NCBI GenBank assembly: GCA_021786295.1 | Contig: JAJYNO010000017.1 | Coordinates: forward strand, 62,001-126,000 | Reading direction: 5' to 3' | Length of the DNA: 64,000 nucleotides | Origin: a bacterium | GTDB lineage: Bacteria; Elusimicrobiota; Elusimicrobia; Elusimicrobiales; UBA9959 | Part shown: positions 15,586-24,124 of the stretch, in pieces | Layout of the letters: the number at the start of each line of letters is the position of its first letter | How positions within the stretch are numbered: the stretch's first letter is position 1 | The notes under the pieces: generated by a model | What the model was told of the DNA's origin: nothing | Databases searched by the model: none | Seen by the model: only the letters and a program-made list of their open reading frames with translations | Position numbers and translations under genes: made by a program

Positions 15586-16149
15586 ATGAAAAAACTGGCT
15601 TTGCTGACCTTGGTCGCCTTCCCTCTCTGCCTGTCCGCCGCGGAGGGGCAGCGCACCCTGAAGGGCGTTACCATGCCGCTCTCAGCGCAGGTGGACGGCA
15701 GGACGCTGGTCCTCAACGGCATGGGCCTGCGCACCAAGTTCTTCTTCAAAGTCTACGTGGCCGGCCTCTATCTGGAGAAGCCCTCCTCGGACGGCGCGGA
15801 GGTGGCCTCCTCCGAGCAGTTCAAGCGCCTGGACCTGGTATTCCTGCGCTCCGTAGGCGGCAAGACGGTGGCGGAGGCGCTGGCCGAGGATTTCGCCAAT
15901 AACGCCGGCGACGCGATGCCGGCCCTGAAGGCCCGCATAGAGAGGTTCGAGAAGTTGATCCCCGACGTAAAGAAGGGCGGACGGATGAGCTTCGTCTACA
16001 GGCCGGGCGCAGGGCTGGAAGTGCTGGCTGACGGCTCCGAAGCGGGGAGCATAGAGGGAAAAGATTTCGCCGACATGCTTTTTCGGGTCTGGGTGGGGGA
16101 GAAACCGGCGGACAAGGCTCTGAAGGCCGGCCTGCTGGGAAACCCGTAG
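15586..16149 (+). CDS. Secreted chalcone-isomerase-like protein
   Basis: 187 residues with a signal peptide (ends near LCLSAAEG). The mature part follows the bacterial chalcone isomerase-like family: GVTMPLSAQVDGRTLVLNGMGLR, then KVYVAGLYLEKPS, and near the end EGKDFADMLFRVWVGEKPAD. Bacterial members are periplasmic and mostly uncharacterised; true flavonoid isomerase activity is not implied. AAGGAG lies six bases before the ATG. Divergent from the two-domain peptidase. Confidence 0.85.
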   Translation: MKKLALLTLVAFPLCLSAAEGQRTLKGVTMPLSAQVDGRTLVLNGMGLRTKFFFKVYVAGLYLEKPSSDGAEVASSEQFKRLDLVFLRSVGGKTVAEALAEDFANNAGDAMPALKARIERFEKLIPDVKKGGRMSFVYRPGAGLEVLADGSEAGSIEGKDFADMLFRVWVGEKPADKALKAGLLGNP

Positions 16150-16193
16150 GGCCCGGCCGCGCCCGGCGGCAGGAGGGGCTTCAGGGAATTTTA

Positions 16194-16265
16194 TCGGGGC
16201 ACCGGGAATCGAACCCAGAACTCATGCTCCCAAAGCACGCGTGAGAACCATTTCACCATGCCCCG
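16194..16265 (-). tRNA. tRNA-Pro (UGG)
   Basis: Minus-strand cloverleaf: acceptor CGGGGCA/TGCCCCG, D arm GTGA/TCAC, anticodon stem CGTGC/GCATG with loop TTTGGGA (anticodon TGG), T arm CTGGG-TTCGATT-CCCGG, and discriminator A. CCA is not encoded. It lies 29 bases downstream of the CNNM gene's stop codon and may be read from that transcript or from a close promoter. Confidence 0.95.
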
Positions 16266-16294
16266 ATAACGCCAAGGTAGGCAAAGATATTCTA

Positions 16295-17611
16295 CTAAAT
16301 AGCCTGGCGGGACTTGCTGATAAAAGCCTCCGAGACCTTGTGCCGGCGCGTCTTGCGCACCAGTATCTCCAATTGCCCTATCCTTAAGTTCTCGCTGCCT
16401 TTGGGCTGGCGGCCCAGGGTCTTCTCCAGCCAGGCGGCCAGAGTGATGTTGCCGGAGTCGGGCTTCAGTCCCAGCCTGCGCATCACCTCGGCCATGTCCG
16501 CTCCGCCTCCGGCTATCAGGCCGCCGCCGGCAGCGTAGAGGTGGGGAGGCAGGCGGTCGTACTCGTCCTTTATGGGGCCGCCCACCAGCCGGCCGATGAT
16601 ATCCTCCAGCGTCAGCAGACCCAGCGCCGCGCCGTCGCTTTCCGTCACCAGCGCCATGTGCACTCCGCGAGAGATCATCTCCTCCAGGGCCTTCGGCGCG
16701 GGCGTGCCGGCGCGTACCTTCTCTATGGGGCGGGTTATGCCGGCCACGTCTGGGGAGCGCGCCTTCATCTTCAGCGCGTTGACTATGTCCTTGAAGTTCA
16801 CGTAGCCAATTATTTCGGCCGCGTTCCAGTCGGTACTGGTCACCGGGAAACGCGTGTGGAGGTCCATGTGCGCCCTTATCAGCGCCTGGGTCAGGCTCAT
16901 GTCCGACGGGATGGAGGAGACCGCCGAAAGCGGGATCAGCAGTTCCTCCACTTTCCGCAGGCCGAGTTCCGCGGCCGCGTTGACGATGCGCTCCTGCATG
17001 CCCCCGATGAGGCTCTCGTCGCGCGCCTGGGCGGCCGCGTGGCGCAGCTCCGCCAGCGCGGCCTTCTCGCCCCGCCTGCGTCCCGAAGGCAGCAGCAGGT
17101 TGATGGCCCCCATGACCGCCTTGACGGCGCGTTCGAAGACGAACAGCAGCGGGTAGAAGAGCGTCTGCAGGGCCCTGAAGAGCGGCGAGGCGCTCAGCAG
17201 TATGAACTCCCTGTTCTCCATCGCGAAGACCTTCGGGACCAGCTCCCCGAATACGATGGTGACGGCCGTCAGCGGCAGCACGAACAGCACTATGCCGGCG
17301 GCCTCGGCGGCCCAGGGCGTGAGCCCGTAGCGCGCGCTCAGGACAGGGGCGAGGTATTCGTTTATCCCGGCGCCGCCGGTGGCCGCCGCTGCCGCCCCGG
17401 CCAGGGTTATCCCCAGCTGTATCAGCGAGAAGCTGGCCTCCAGCTTCTCCTTCATGAACCAGGCGGAGGCCGCCCCGGGGACGTTCTTTTCCTTGAGATG
17501 CCTTAGGTGCGCCTTGGGCACAGCTGCCAGCGCCATCTCGTAAGCCGCGAAAGCGGCGTTGAAGACGAGCATCAGCGCGATGACGGCCAGTTCCGCCCAG
17601 AAACCGTGCAT
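16295..17611 (-). CDS. CNNM/CorC-type membrane protein (DUF21, CBS pair, CorC domain)
   Basis: About 438 residues. N-terminal DUF21 with four hydrophobic segments (residues 5-160, including FNAAFAAYEMALAAVPKAHLRHL and VFGELVPKVFAMENRE), then two CBS motifs (around 210-330) and a C-terminal CorC_HlyC domain (GGGADMAEVMRRLGL onward). This family is linked to magnesium or other divalent-cation efflux and homeostasis. The start at 17611 is chosen because GGGGGGAT lies directly before it; the frame continues upstream to a TTG without a ribosome site. Confidence 0.9.
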   Translation of the reverse strand: MHGFWAELAVIALMLVFNAAFAAYEMALAAVPKAHLRHLKEKNVPGAASAWFMKEKLEASFSLIQLGITLAGAAAAATGGAGINEYLAPVLSARYGLTPWAAEAAGIVLFVLPLTAVTIVFGELVPKVFAMENREFILLSASPLFRALQTLFYPLLFVFERAVKAVMGAINLLLPSGRRRGEKAALAELRHAAAQARDESLIGGMQERIVNAAAELGLRKVEELLIPLSAVSSIPSDMSLTQALIRAHMDLHTRFPVTSTDWNAAEIIGYVNFKDIVNALKMKARSPDVAGITRPIEKVRAGTPAPKALEEMISRGVHMALVTESDGAALGLLTLEDIIGRLVGGPIKDEYDRLPPHLYAAGGGLIAGGGADMAEVMRRLGLKPDSGNITLAAWLEKTLGRQPKGSENLRIGQLEILVRKTRRHKVSEAFISKSRQAI

Positions 17612-17624
17612 ATCCCCCCGTGCT

Positions 17625-17653
17625 TTGAACAAACCTCAGGAAAAATATATAAT
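17625..17653 (+). promoter_or_regulatory. Promoter of tRNA-Gln
   Basis: TTGAAC (17625-17630), a 17-base spacer and TATAAT (17648-17653), ending 11 bases before the tRNA 5' end. This is the closest match to the sigma-70 consensus in the window and is a useful reference for the housekeeping sigma factor. Confidence 0.85.
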
Positions 17654-17664
17654 AACAAATATAT

Positions 17665-17738
17665 TCCGGGATGGTGTAACGGTAGCACGAGAGACTCTGA
17701 ATCTCTTTGTCTAGGTTCGAATCCTAGTCCCGGAGCCA
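17665..17738 (+). tRNA. tRNA-Gln (CUG)
   Basis: Acceptor TCCGGGA/TCCCGGA, discriminator G, encoded CCA. Anticodon stem AGAGA/TCTCT with loop CTCTGAA gives anticodon CTG. D arm and TTCGAAT T loop are standard. It has its own promoter upstream and a strong terminator downstream. Unlike the tRNA-Pro nearby, it encodes its CCA. Confidence 0.95.
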
Positions 17739-17781
17739 AGATTGAATACGACGGGTAACCGCACTTATCCTGTAGGAGATT

Positions 17782-17812
17782 GACCGGGGCAAGCGGCTCC
17801 GGTCTTTTTTTT
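17782..17812 (+). terminator. Rho-independent terminator after tRNA-Gln
   Basis: GACCGGGGC (17782-17790) pairs with GCTCCGGTC (17796-17804; one G-T pair) over a five-base loop, followed directly by eight T residues. The remaining 190 bases to the next start codon hold no gene that I can see. Confidence 0.9.
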
Positions 17813-17999
17813 GCCTGATCCTTCTGTCAAAGGTCCGGGCCGCCTTGCGTTTTTGCGTCGCTCCAAGTCTGTCTCTCTTTGACCTTGTCTTTCGTGTCCT
17901 GCGGGCGCACGGCAGTTGTTCCTGGGTCCAAAGACCTACTTGTTGCTGGGCCTTACGGGTCTTGTCCGAAGCCAGCGGCGGGGTAGACTATATAAGACC

Positions 18000-18281
18000 A
18001 TGAAGAGCCTGGCCCGCAAATTGGGATTGCTTACGCTGATGGCCGCCGCGCTCGCCGTTGCCGGCCACATCTACGAACATTGCACGGTCCTTACCGCCGG
18101 ATCGTACGCCGCCTGCAGTATCTGCAGCGACATACAGGGCACTTCCGTAGGCGCGGCCGTACAGGTGGACGCAGGCCTGGTCTTCCTGCGGGTGGAGCGG
18201 CTCCAGCCGCTGACGGCCGTTTCCGCCGAAAAGACTTATTCCGAGATCTCCAGGGCGCCGCCCGGCGCCTTAATTTCCTGA
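18000..18281 (+). CDS. Small exported or membrane-anchored protein of unknown function
   Basis: 93 residues from the ATG at 18000. A hydrophobic N-terminal helix (LGLLTLMAAALAVAGHI) acts as signal or anchor; four cysteines or histidines follow closely (HIYEHC, then AACSIC) and might form disulfides or bind metal. TATATA ends five bases before the ATG and there is no Shine-Dalgarno box. It lies 87 bases upstream of the phosphatase-HNH gene, with a 7-bp hairpin (18319-18337) in the gap. Not recognised. Confidence 0.55.
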   Translation: MKSLARKLGLLTLMAAALAVAGHIYEHCTVLTAGSYAACSICSDIQGTSVGAAVQVDAGLVFLRVERLQPLTAVSAEKTYSEISRAPPGALIS

Positions 18282-18368
18282 GCAGTCCGCGGCCGGTAGC
18301 GGCCACATCCACTTGAACCGGGACGCCCCGCGTCCCGCCGACGGTATCCTCCATACTGCGGAGGGGCT

Positions 18369-19484
18369 ATGAACGATAGAATCTCAAAGACACTGCTCGC
18401 CGGTGTCGTCCTCGCAGCTGCCGCATTCGTATCCCGGCCGGCGCCAGCATCCGCCGGCTCCATGGAAGGTCTCAGAGCGCAGAATCCGCTCATCGGATTT
18501 GACCTTAAGGCAGCTGCCCCAGATGTGCCGGCAGTCGCTGCCCCTGTGCCGGATGCCGCCTCCAAGTCTGCCGCTTCCCCGCTCCCCAACTTCGCCAAGG
18601 TCAGCGACGCGCTCTATCGCTCCGGGCAGCCTACGCTGGCTGGTATGGCCCAAATTCAGGCTGCCGGGATAAAGAGCATACTCAAGCTCAACGATAACAC
18701 CCCGTCGGAGTCTCAATGGGCGCAGCAGGACGGCATCGGCTTCAACTATATGCTGATGCCCACCAAACAGTCGCCCTCCTACGACCAGATAGACCAGGCG
18801 CTGGCCTTCATCAACGACCCCGCCAACCAGCCGGTACTGGTGCATTGCCACTTGGGCCATGACCGTACCGGCGCCGTGGTTGCCGCTTACCGCGTTACCG
18901 TGCAGGGCTGGAGCGTGGACAAAGCCGCTGCCGAAGCCCTGCAGATGGGCTACAGCGACCCTTACTTCCAGAATATCACCACCTACCTGCAGGGTTATGT
19001 GCAGCACCTGCAGCAGCGCAGTGCCGACCCCACTGCTACCAGGACCCCCATAGCCGTCCCCAACTGGAGCGTAACCCCCGGCAACCTGTGCACGCCTTCC
19101 GACCCCAACTTCAAGGAGTACCGCTATCCCGAGCACATCGCCTACTGCAACCGGAACGTCACCTTGCAGATGAAGCAGCAGGTCGCCGCCGAATACAATG
19201 TGCCGCAGTCAGACTGGTCCAACTACGAGTTCGACCACCTTATCCCGCTGTGCATAGGAGGAGACAGCAGCGTGGACAATCTCTGGCCTCAACCGCATGG
19301 GATGGATGGCGGCTCCAACGATAAGGATAAGCTGGAGGACCAGCTTTACAAAGAGATGAAGGCCGGCGCCATAACCCAGAAGGACGCGGTGCAGCAGATA
19401 TACGACTGGTTCCAGGGTTATGCGGCAAGGCATCCGGAACTTCCCGCCGCGGTGCGGGCTAAGCTCTCTACGCTGGGCAATTGA
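18369..19484 (+). CDS. Secreted dual-specificity-phosphatase-like protein fused to an HNH-like domain
   Basis: 371 residues. The signal peptide ends near APASAG. Residues about 70-215 are a cysteine phosphatase of the DSP/PTP type: SDALYRSGQPT, GIKSILKLNDN and the P-loop HCHLGHDRTG (C-x5-R). Residues about 225-371 form a separate domain with LCTPSDPNFKEYRYPEHIAYC and YEFDHLIPLCIGGDSSVDNL, the His-Asn layout of HNH-like nucleases that recurs in small exported bacterial proteins. A GGAGGGG box precedes the ATG. A shorter paralogue without the HNH part lies at 28629-29357. Substrate unknown; both activities would be outside the cytoplasm. Confidence 0.85.
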   Translation: MNDRISKTLLAGVVLAAAAFVSRPAPASAGSMEGLRAQNPLIGFDLKAAAPDVPAVAAPVPDAASKSAASPLPNFAKVSDALYRSGQPTLAGMAQIQAAGIKSILKLNDNTPSESQWAQQDGIGFNYMLMPTKQSPSYDQIDQALAFINDPANQPVLVHCHLGHDRTGAVVAAYRVTVQGWSVDKAAAEALQMGYSDPYFQNITTYLQGYVQHLQQRSADPTATRTPIAVPNWSVTPGNLCTPSDPNFKEYRYPEHIAYCNRNVTLQMKQQVAAEYNVPQSDWSNYEFDHLIPLCIGGDSSVDNLWPQPHGMDGGSNDKDKLEDQLYKEMKAGAITQKDAVQQIYDWFQGYAARHPELPAAVRAKLSTLGN

Positions 19485-19520
19485 GCTGGGAGGGGCTCAG
19501 GGCTATATAAGAGTAGTGCT

Positions 19521-19550
19521 CCAGGGGCCGTATTGTAGACCGGCCCCTGG
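19521..19550 (+). other. Hairpin after the phosphatase-HNH gene
   Basis: CCAGGGGCCG (19521-19530) and its exact complement (19541-19550) around a ten-base loop, with no T-run. Immediately downstream TTGGTAGAAT resembles an extended -10 box with no gene close by; it could start a long leader for the gene at 19766. The rest of the 280-base gap shows no open frame. Confidence 0.5.
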
Positions 19551-19728
19551 AATTGGTAGAATATAAATGTACTCATTGTAAGGCCACATCGTGGTTTCCG
19601 TATCTTACAAGCTGCGCGGGTATCCTTAAAGACCTAAGACTGCCTGCCGCGGTGATGTCCTTCCCAAGTATCCGGAAGGCGCGTTAAGTTTCCACCCACC
19701 TCATAGGAACTTAGCACAAAGTATCGGG

Positions 19729-19749
19729 AATATAATTCGGAATTATATT
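19729..19749 (+). promoter_or_regulatory. Palindromic -10 region of the secreted-protein gene
   Basis: AATATAATTC, one central G, and the exact complement GAATTATATT. Each arm contains a TATAAT hexamer on its own strand (19731-19736 on plus; 19748-19743 on minus). It ends 16 bases before the ATG at 19766, and GGAG follows it. It looks like an operator overlapping the -10 box. No good -35 is visible, so an activator or extended contacts may be needed. Confidence 0.5.
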
Positions 19750-19765
19750 TCGGAGGCTTGTTGCT

Positions 19766-20470
19766 ATGTGCAAATCAATTAAGTTAGTGGTATTTTCATC
19801 TATTCTTTTGATGCCGGCGCTGTCGTTCGCTCAGACGAGCGCTCTGAACAGCGTGGTTGCCCGGACGGATGCGCGGATTGCATCCTTGGTGTCTTCAGTC
19901 GCGGAGCTGCCCGCTGTCCCCGCGGTATCCGCTCCGGCGGCGGCCGCGGAGAGGCCGCAGTCCGCTTTGCCCAAAAGCGACTACTTCCCGCTGGACAAGC
20001 ATCTCGTCCTGGTCTACGAGTATACGTCCAGCGAGTTTCCGGGCGCCAAGACGATAAGGGTGGAGCAGCTGCGCTACTTCCCCAAGGACGACGCGGCCAC
20101 GTTCATGCGGACCACCTATTACGACGGCGCGTCCTATAACGAGGTCTACGGCGTTCACGCCAACCAGTCCGGCGTCTATTCCGTGAACGGCCTGCTGGGC
20201 GGCGACAGGATGGAGTTCTCCCTGCCGGAACGGGTCGGCAGCGCCTGGAGCAAGGACTCCGACGGCAGCAGGATCGAGTCGCTCAGCGCCGGGGTCGGAG
20301 TGCCAGCCGGCGACTTCTCCAACTGCCTCAAAGTAACCACAGAACTGGGCGGGGGGGATGCCGGGGTCTCCGAGCGGTATTATGCCCCCGGCATCGGCCT
20401 CGTGTACGAGAATGTGGCCGGCGAGGCCGTCCAGAAGACGCTTAAGCTGGTTTCCTATTCGATACGGTAG
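19766..20470 (+). CDS. Secreted protein of unknown function
   Basis: 234 residues with a signal peptide (ALSFAQ cleavage region), an Ala/Pro/Ser-rich linker (residues 45-70), and a beta-rich domain from about 75 on. The segment GVSERYYAPGIGLVYEN near the end is the kind of Tyr-Tyr-Ala-Pro-Gly-x-Gly block found in several periplasmic beta-sandwich families, but no specific family is claimed. GGAGG lies 11 bases before the ATG, a palindromic -10 region precedes it and a strong terminator follows. It appears to be a single-gene unit. Confidence 0.75.
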   Translation: MCKSIKLVVFSSILLMPALSFAQTSALNSVVARTDARIASLVSSVAELPAVPAVSAPAAAAERPQSALPKSDYFPLDKHLVLVYEYTSSEFPGAKTIRVEQLRYFPKDDAATFMRTTYYDGASYNEVYGVHANQSGVYSVNGLLGGDRMEFSLPERVGSAWSKDSDGSRIESLSAGVGVPAGDFSNCLKVTTELGGGDAGVSERYYAPGIGLVYENVAGEAVQKTLKLVSYSIR

Positions 20471-20490
20471 CGTCCGATATCCCAGAACGG

Positions 20491-20519
20491 AACCCCGGGC
20501 CTCGAGGCCCGGGGTTTTT
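20491..20519 (+). terminator. Rho-independent terminator
   Basis: AACCCCGGGCC and GGCCCGGGGTT form an 11-bp stem over a TCGA loop, followed by a T-rich tail (TTTC, then TTTTC). It ends the transcript of the secreted protein at 19766-20470. Confidence 0.9.
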
Positions 20520-20576
20520 CTTTTCTGGATCGGCCCCGGCCCGTGTGGCGCGAAGGGTGCCGCGTCCGGGCGGGCG

Positions 20577-20963
20577 TTACCTTTTCCCGGCGGCAAATGG
20601 CCCCTGGCGGGGCTGTTCCCCGCGGAGCTTCTTGGCGAGCACCGCTATGGTGGCCAGGATCGTTTCGGCGTTCTGGGGGCTTTGGTCAAGCAGCAGCTTC
20701 AGGATCCTGTTCAGTATCCTTTGTTTCTCGCATGGCACGCGAGGGGCGGTCTTCTCGTTGAACAGTTCCGGAACGGGGACGTCCAGGGCTGCGGCTATCT
20801 TGGCTATGGTGGCCAGGCTGGGTTTCTTTTTGTTCGTCTCCAGATAGGCGAGGAAGCTCACGCTTATGCCGGCGGCGTCCGCCAGCTCCTCGATAGTGAG
20901 ACCGGCCTGCAGGCGCTTGAGGCGCAGTTGCCTTGCGAACGTGGCGTAGATATTCATACCCAT
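20577..20963 (-). CDS. XRE-family transcriptional regulator
   Basis: 128 residues. A helix-turn-helix of the Cro/CI type covers about residues 10-65 (LRLKRLQAGLTIEELADAAG, then SVSFLAYLETNKKKPSLATI). The C-terminal 60 residues are helical and probably mediate dimerisation. An AGGAG box lies three bases before the first ATG and nine before a second ATG two codons later; either may be used. No phage or toxin gene is adjacent, so the target is not evident. Confidence 0.88.
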   Translation of the reverse strand: MGMNIYATFARQLRLKRLQAGLTIEELADAAGISVSFLAYLETNKKKPSLATIAKIAAALDVPVPELFNEKTAPRVPCEKQRILNRILKLLLDQSPQNAETILATIAVLAKKLRGEQPRQGPFAAGKR

Positions 20964-21327
20964 CGGCTCCTCGGGGCTTTCCGCCTTGCGTATAGCGTAG
21001 CACGCACGGTTCGGAGAACGCTCATATCCGGCTCAAATCAAGCTCAAGAACAGTCCGCACGTAGGACCTGTCCGCAGTTCGCTTTTCCCGGGCTTCCGGG
21101 GCGCGAAAGGGCGGACACGGGCTGTTCGTAGTAGACGGAACGTGAGGAAGCATCACCCTTGTACTGACTTTATTATATATTTCGGCCGTCTCCAATCGTC
21201 TATCGGAATAATTCCCGAATATGTTTCGACTTTTGGTCTATTCCGGAGTTTTGTGACTTATGTTACACTTTCAACGCAGCCGGGGGGCGGGTGAGGACAT
21301 CTGCAGGTAAGGGGAAGACTGGACGCA
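20964..21327. other. 364-base gap without a gene
   Basis: The gap between the divergent XRE and receiver genes. I see no convincing coding frame or RNA gene. It contains interspersed GAACAG...CTGTTC and TCCGC...GCGGA complementary segments between about 21049 and 21125 that could form a loose stem. AT-rich blocks near 21165-21265 are likely to hold the receiver gene's promoter, but no pair of boxes stands out. Confidence 0.6.
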
Positions 21328-21675
21328 ATGCCCGCGAACATTCTTGTGGCGGACGACGACAAGGTCATGCTCGGCGTTTACACCCGGATATTCTCCGGGA
21401 CCGGCTACTCGCTCTCTCTGGCCTCGAGCTTCGCCGAAGCCGCGGGGCTTATCGCGGCCAACGACTACGACCTGCTGATAACCGACCAGCTGCTGAACGA
21501 CGGCCTGGGAACCGACCTGATCCGGCTGTTCGAGGAAAAAAGGGCCGGGGCCAAAAGTCTTCTTGTCACCGGCTCGATGGCGGGGATAGATCCCGGCCAG
21601 CTGCCCGAGGTCTGCTTCCAAAAACCTTTCGATCTTGACGAGTTCATGGCGGCTGTGGCCTGCGCGCTGCTCTAG
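21328..21675 (+). CDS. Single-domain response regulator
   Basis: 115 residues, receiver only. The acidic pocket is in LVADDDKVML; the phosphoacceptor Asp in LLITDQLLNDG; the switch Thr in SLLVTGS; the conserved Lys in CFQKPF. No output domain, so it acts by protein interaction or as a phosphate relay. It converges on the large hybrid kinase (16 bases between stops), its likely partner. Confidence 0.92.
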   Translation: MPANILVADDDKVMLGVYTRIFSGTGYSLSLASSFAEAAGLIAANDYDLLITDQLLNDGLGTDLIRLFEEKRAGAKSLLVTGSMAGIDPGQLPEVCFQKPFDLDEFMAAVACALL

Positions 21676-21691
21676 CTGGAGCCGGCGCGCA

Positions 21692-23746
21692 TCAGGCCTT
21701 GCGGGCCGCGGACCGGGCCAGAGCCTCGCGGGCCTTGCGAGTCAGCGACTCCAGCGTGAAAGGCTTCTGGATGAAGCTCTTCTCCGGGTCCAGCGGCCCC
21801 TCGTCCAGTACGGTATGTTCGGTGTAGCCGGACATATAGATGGTCTCCATGTGCGGCGATATGTTTTTGAGGTTTTTTTCGAGATCGGGGCCGCTCATCC
21901 TGGGCAGGACCATGTCCGTCAGCAGCAGGTCTATCCCCTCGTTCCTGCGCTCGAACAGCGCCAGCGCTTCCTCGGCGCTGGCCGCTTCCAGCACTGTCAG
22001 GCCGTCGTCGGCCAGCGTGCGGCGCGCCAGGGCGCGGATCTGTTCGTCGTCGTCCACCACGAGGACCGTGCCGGCCGCCGCGGGTAACTCCTTTCTCGGC
22101 TGCCTGGGAGCGGCCGCCCCGGACTCCGAAGCCAAAGGGAAATAGATCTTGAAGATGGTCCCCCGCCCTTTCTCGCTGTAAAGGGTTATGACCCCGCCGC
22201 TCTGTCTGACTATCCCGTGCACAGTGGAGAGGCCGAGCCCGGTCCCCTTGTCGCGCGGCTTTGTGGTGAAGAACGGCTCGAAGATATGCGATTTTATCTC
22301 CTCGCTCATGCCGCTGCCGGTGTCGCTCACCGACAGCAGGGCGTAATCCCCCGGTTCAAGGGTGCCGTGCCGGTCCATATACGTGGTGTCCATCCGCACC
22401 AGCGACGACTGGATCAGGAGCCTGCCCCCTTTCGGCATGGCGTCGCGCGCGTTGACGGCCAGGTTCAGGATGACCTGCTCTATATAGCCGGGGTCGGCTT
22501 TGATGGGGGCCTCCTCCGCGGCCGTGAGCGTTTCAAGCTCGATATCCTCTCCCAGCAGGCGCCTGAGCATGGCTTTCATGTCCTTTATGAGCGAGTTCAG
22601 GTCCAGAACCACCGGCTGAAGTTTCTGCTTCCGGCTGAAAGTGAGCAGCTGTTTCGTCAGGTTGGCCGCGCGCAGCCCGGCCTTCTTTATCTCCTCGGCG
22701 TCACTGCGCCGCTGGTCGCCAGGGGCCAGCTTCTTCAGGAGGAAATCGCTGTAGGCAAGGATGGCGGAGAGGATGTTGTTGAAATCATGGGCTACGCCGC
22801 CGGCCAGTCTGCCGGCTATCTCCATCTTCTGCGCCTGGCGCAGCTGCTCCTCCAGCTGGGATTTTTCGCGGGCGTAGTTCCGGGCGCTCTCTATATCCTC
22901 GACCAGGCCGATATAGCGGACCTCGGAATTATTGAAGGCCGGCAGCGCCGATAGCGTCAATTTTACCCATGTCGCGGAGCCGTCCTTCCTGATATAACGC
23001 GTCTCCATGCGGAGGACGCCGGCCCGGCCCCCGCGCAGCAGCGACAGCTGCTCCTTCTGGCGGCGTACGTCTTCGGGATGCGTGATATCCCAGCACGCGG
23101 TCCCGAGAAGCTCCTCCGGCGTGCGGCCCAGGATCGCAGATAACGCCGGATTCGCACTCAGGAAGCGCCCGTTCTTCTCGTTCACGACGCAGATGCCGAT
23201 CGGGGATTCTGTGAATACCGCCTTGAAAAGGGCTTCGCTTTCCTTCAGCGCCTCCAGGGCTTTTTCGTGGGCGGCCAACTCTCCCGCGAGCTCGCTGGTG
23301 CGCCGCTCCACCATGTCTTTCAGGCGGGCGCTTTCCTCGCGCTGGAGCAGGTTGGCCGCTTTTATCTTCCTCATGGCCCGTATCTGCACGGCGAGCTCCC
23401 AGAGCTCGAACGGCTTGGAGGCGAAGGCCTCGGCTCCAGCCTCGAAAGCCCGGTCGCAGGTCGCCTTGTCGGGGCTTACGGCGGTCAGGAATATTACTGG
23501 GATATCGCAGGTGCGCGGGTCTTCCTTGAGCCGCCTGCATGTCCCGAACCCGTCCAGGCCCGGCATCACGAGATCCAGCAATATCACGTCCGGCTCTTTT
23601 TGCAGCGCGAGCGCCAGGCCTTCTTCTCCGCTAGCCGCCGTGTAGAGCGCCGCGCCCGGGAAGGCGTGCGGTATGGCGGAGCCCAAAGCGTCCAGATTCT
23701 CTTTGGAGTCGTCGATGGCCAAAAGCCTCAGCTTGGCGGCGGGCAT
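21692..23746 (-). CDS. Hybrid sensor histidine kinase (REC-PAS-HisKA-HATPase-REC)
   Basis: 684 residues from the ATG at 23746, which has GGGGGAACG upstream and starts [15 protein letters not shown]-terminal receiver at about 6-120 ([18 protein letters not shown]); coiled linker; PAS at about 165-285 ([30 protein letters not shown]); phosphoacceptor helix with [13 protein letters not shown]; ATPase domain with [19 protein letters not shown] and [12 protein letters not shown]-terminal receiver with [13 protein letters not shown] and QKPFTLES. No membrane segments, so cytoplasmic. The two receivers flank the kinase core, and the free receiver at 21328 may complete a phosphorelay. Confidence 0.92.
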   Translation of the reverse strand: MPAAKLRLLAIDDSKENLDALGSAIPHAFPGAALYTAASGEEGLALALQKEPDVILLDLVMPGLDGFGTCRRLKEDPRTCDIPVIFLTAVSPDKATCDRAFEAGAEAFASKPFELWELAVQIRAMRKIKAANLLQREESARLKDMVERRTSELAGELAAHEKALEALKESEALFKAVFTESPIGICVVNEKNGRFLSANPALSAILGRTPEELLGTACWDITHPEDVRRQKEQLSLLRGGRAGVLRMETRYIRKDGSATWVKLTLSALPAFNNSEVRYIGLVEDIESARNYAREKSQLEEQLRQAQKMEIAGRLAGGVAHDFNNILSAILAYSDFLLKKLAPGDQRRSDAEEIKKAGLRAANLTKQLLTFSRKQKLQPVVLDLNSLIKDMKAMLRRLLGEDIELETLTAAEEAPIKADPGYIEQVILNLAVNARDAMPKGGRLLIQSSLVRMDTTYMDRHGTLEPGDYALLSVSDTGSGMSEEIKSHIFEPFFTTKPRDKGTGLGLSTVHGIVRQSGGVITLYSEKGRGTIFKIYFPLASESGAAAPRQPRKELPAAAGTVLVVDDDEQIRALARRTLADDGLTVLEAASAEEALALFERRNEGIDLLLTDMVLPRMSGPDLEKNLKNISPHMETIYMSGYTEHTVLDEGPLDPEKSFIQKPFTLESLTRKAREALARSAARKA

Positions 23747-23780
23747 AAGCGTTCCCCCTGTTGCGTCCCTGATAAGACCC

Positions 23781-23786
23781 ATTATA
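23781..23786 (-). promoter_or_regulatory. -10 box of the hybrid kinase gene
   Basis: Perfect TATAAT on the minus strand, 34 bases before the chosen start at 23746. No good -35 hexamer lies at the expected distance. Confidence 0.45.
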
Positions 23787-23946
23787 CCGCTTTTCCCGCG
23801 CTGAACGTGGAGAAAGGCCCTCTCCCGGCTCCCGCGCCCGTCCCGGAGGAAAGGCCGCCGCATGGGGGCATTTTTGCTGGCTGTAACCTTTGGGCGCGCG
23901 GCGCATCAAATTAGTGCGGCCAAGTTCGCGGAGATAAGGAGCGCTG

Positions 23947-24114
23947 ATGCAGGGAATTGGAGTCGCGGCGTGGACGGCGGCTGGGGGAGTTCTGGGATAT
24001 CTCTGGCACAGGCTGGTGGGCTGTTCCACCGGGGCCTGTCCGATAGTGCGCAGCCCCTATCTCAGCGTGATCTGGGGCGCGGCGCTGGGGCTGGCTTTCG
24101 CGCTTAACCGCTGA
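23947..24114 (+). CDS. DUF6132-like small membrane protein
   Basis: 55 residues. An N-terminal hydrophobic helix is followed by LVGCSTGACPIVRSP, matching the G-C-x-T-G-x-C-P-I motif of the DUF6132 family, and a second hydrophobic helix. AAGGAG lies five bases before the ATG. The gene ends ten bases before the thioredoxin gene, a pairing that suggests the two conserved cysteines take part in thiol chemistry at the membrane. The function of the family is not known to me. Confidence 0.75.
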   Translation: MQGIGVAAWTAAGGVLGYLWHRLVGCSTGACPIVRSPYLSVIWGAALGLAFALNR

Positions 24115-24124
24115 CGGAGGAAAA

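Noticed and set aside
18369..19484. Homing endonuclease or mobile element for the HNH domain
   Set aside because: It is fused to a signal-peptide phosphatase, with no intron, intein or inverted repeats nearby.
19569..19765. Extra small gene after TTGGTAGAAT
   Set aside because: The nearby ATG reads only four codons before a stop, and no other frame with a ribosome site was found.
20577..21675. Toxin-antitoxin or prophage control region around the XRE gene
   Set aside because: No toxin, integrase or second small gene is adjacent; the divergent gene is an ordinary receiver.
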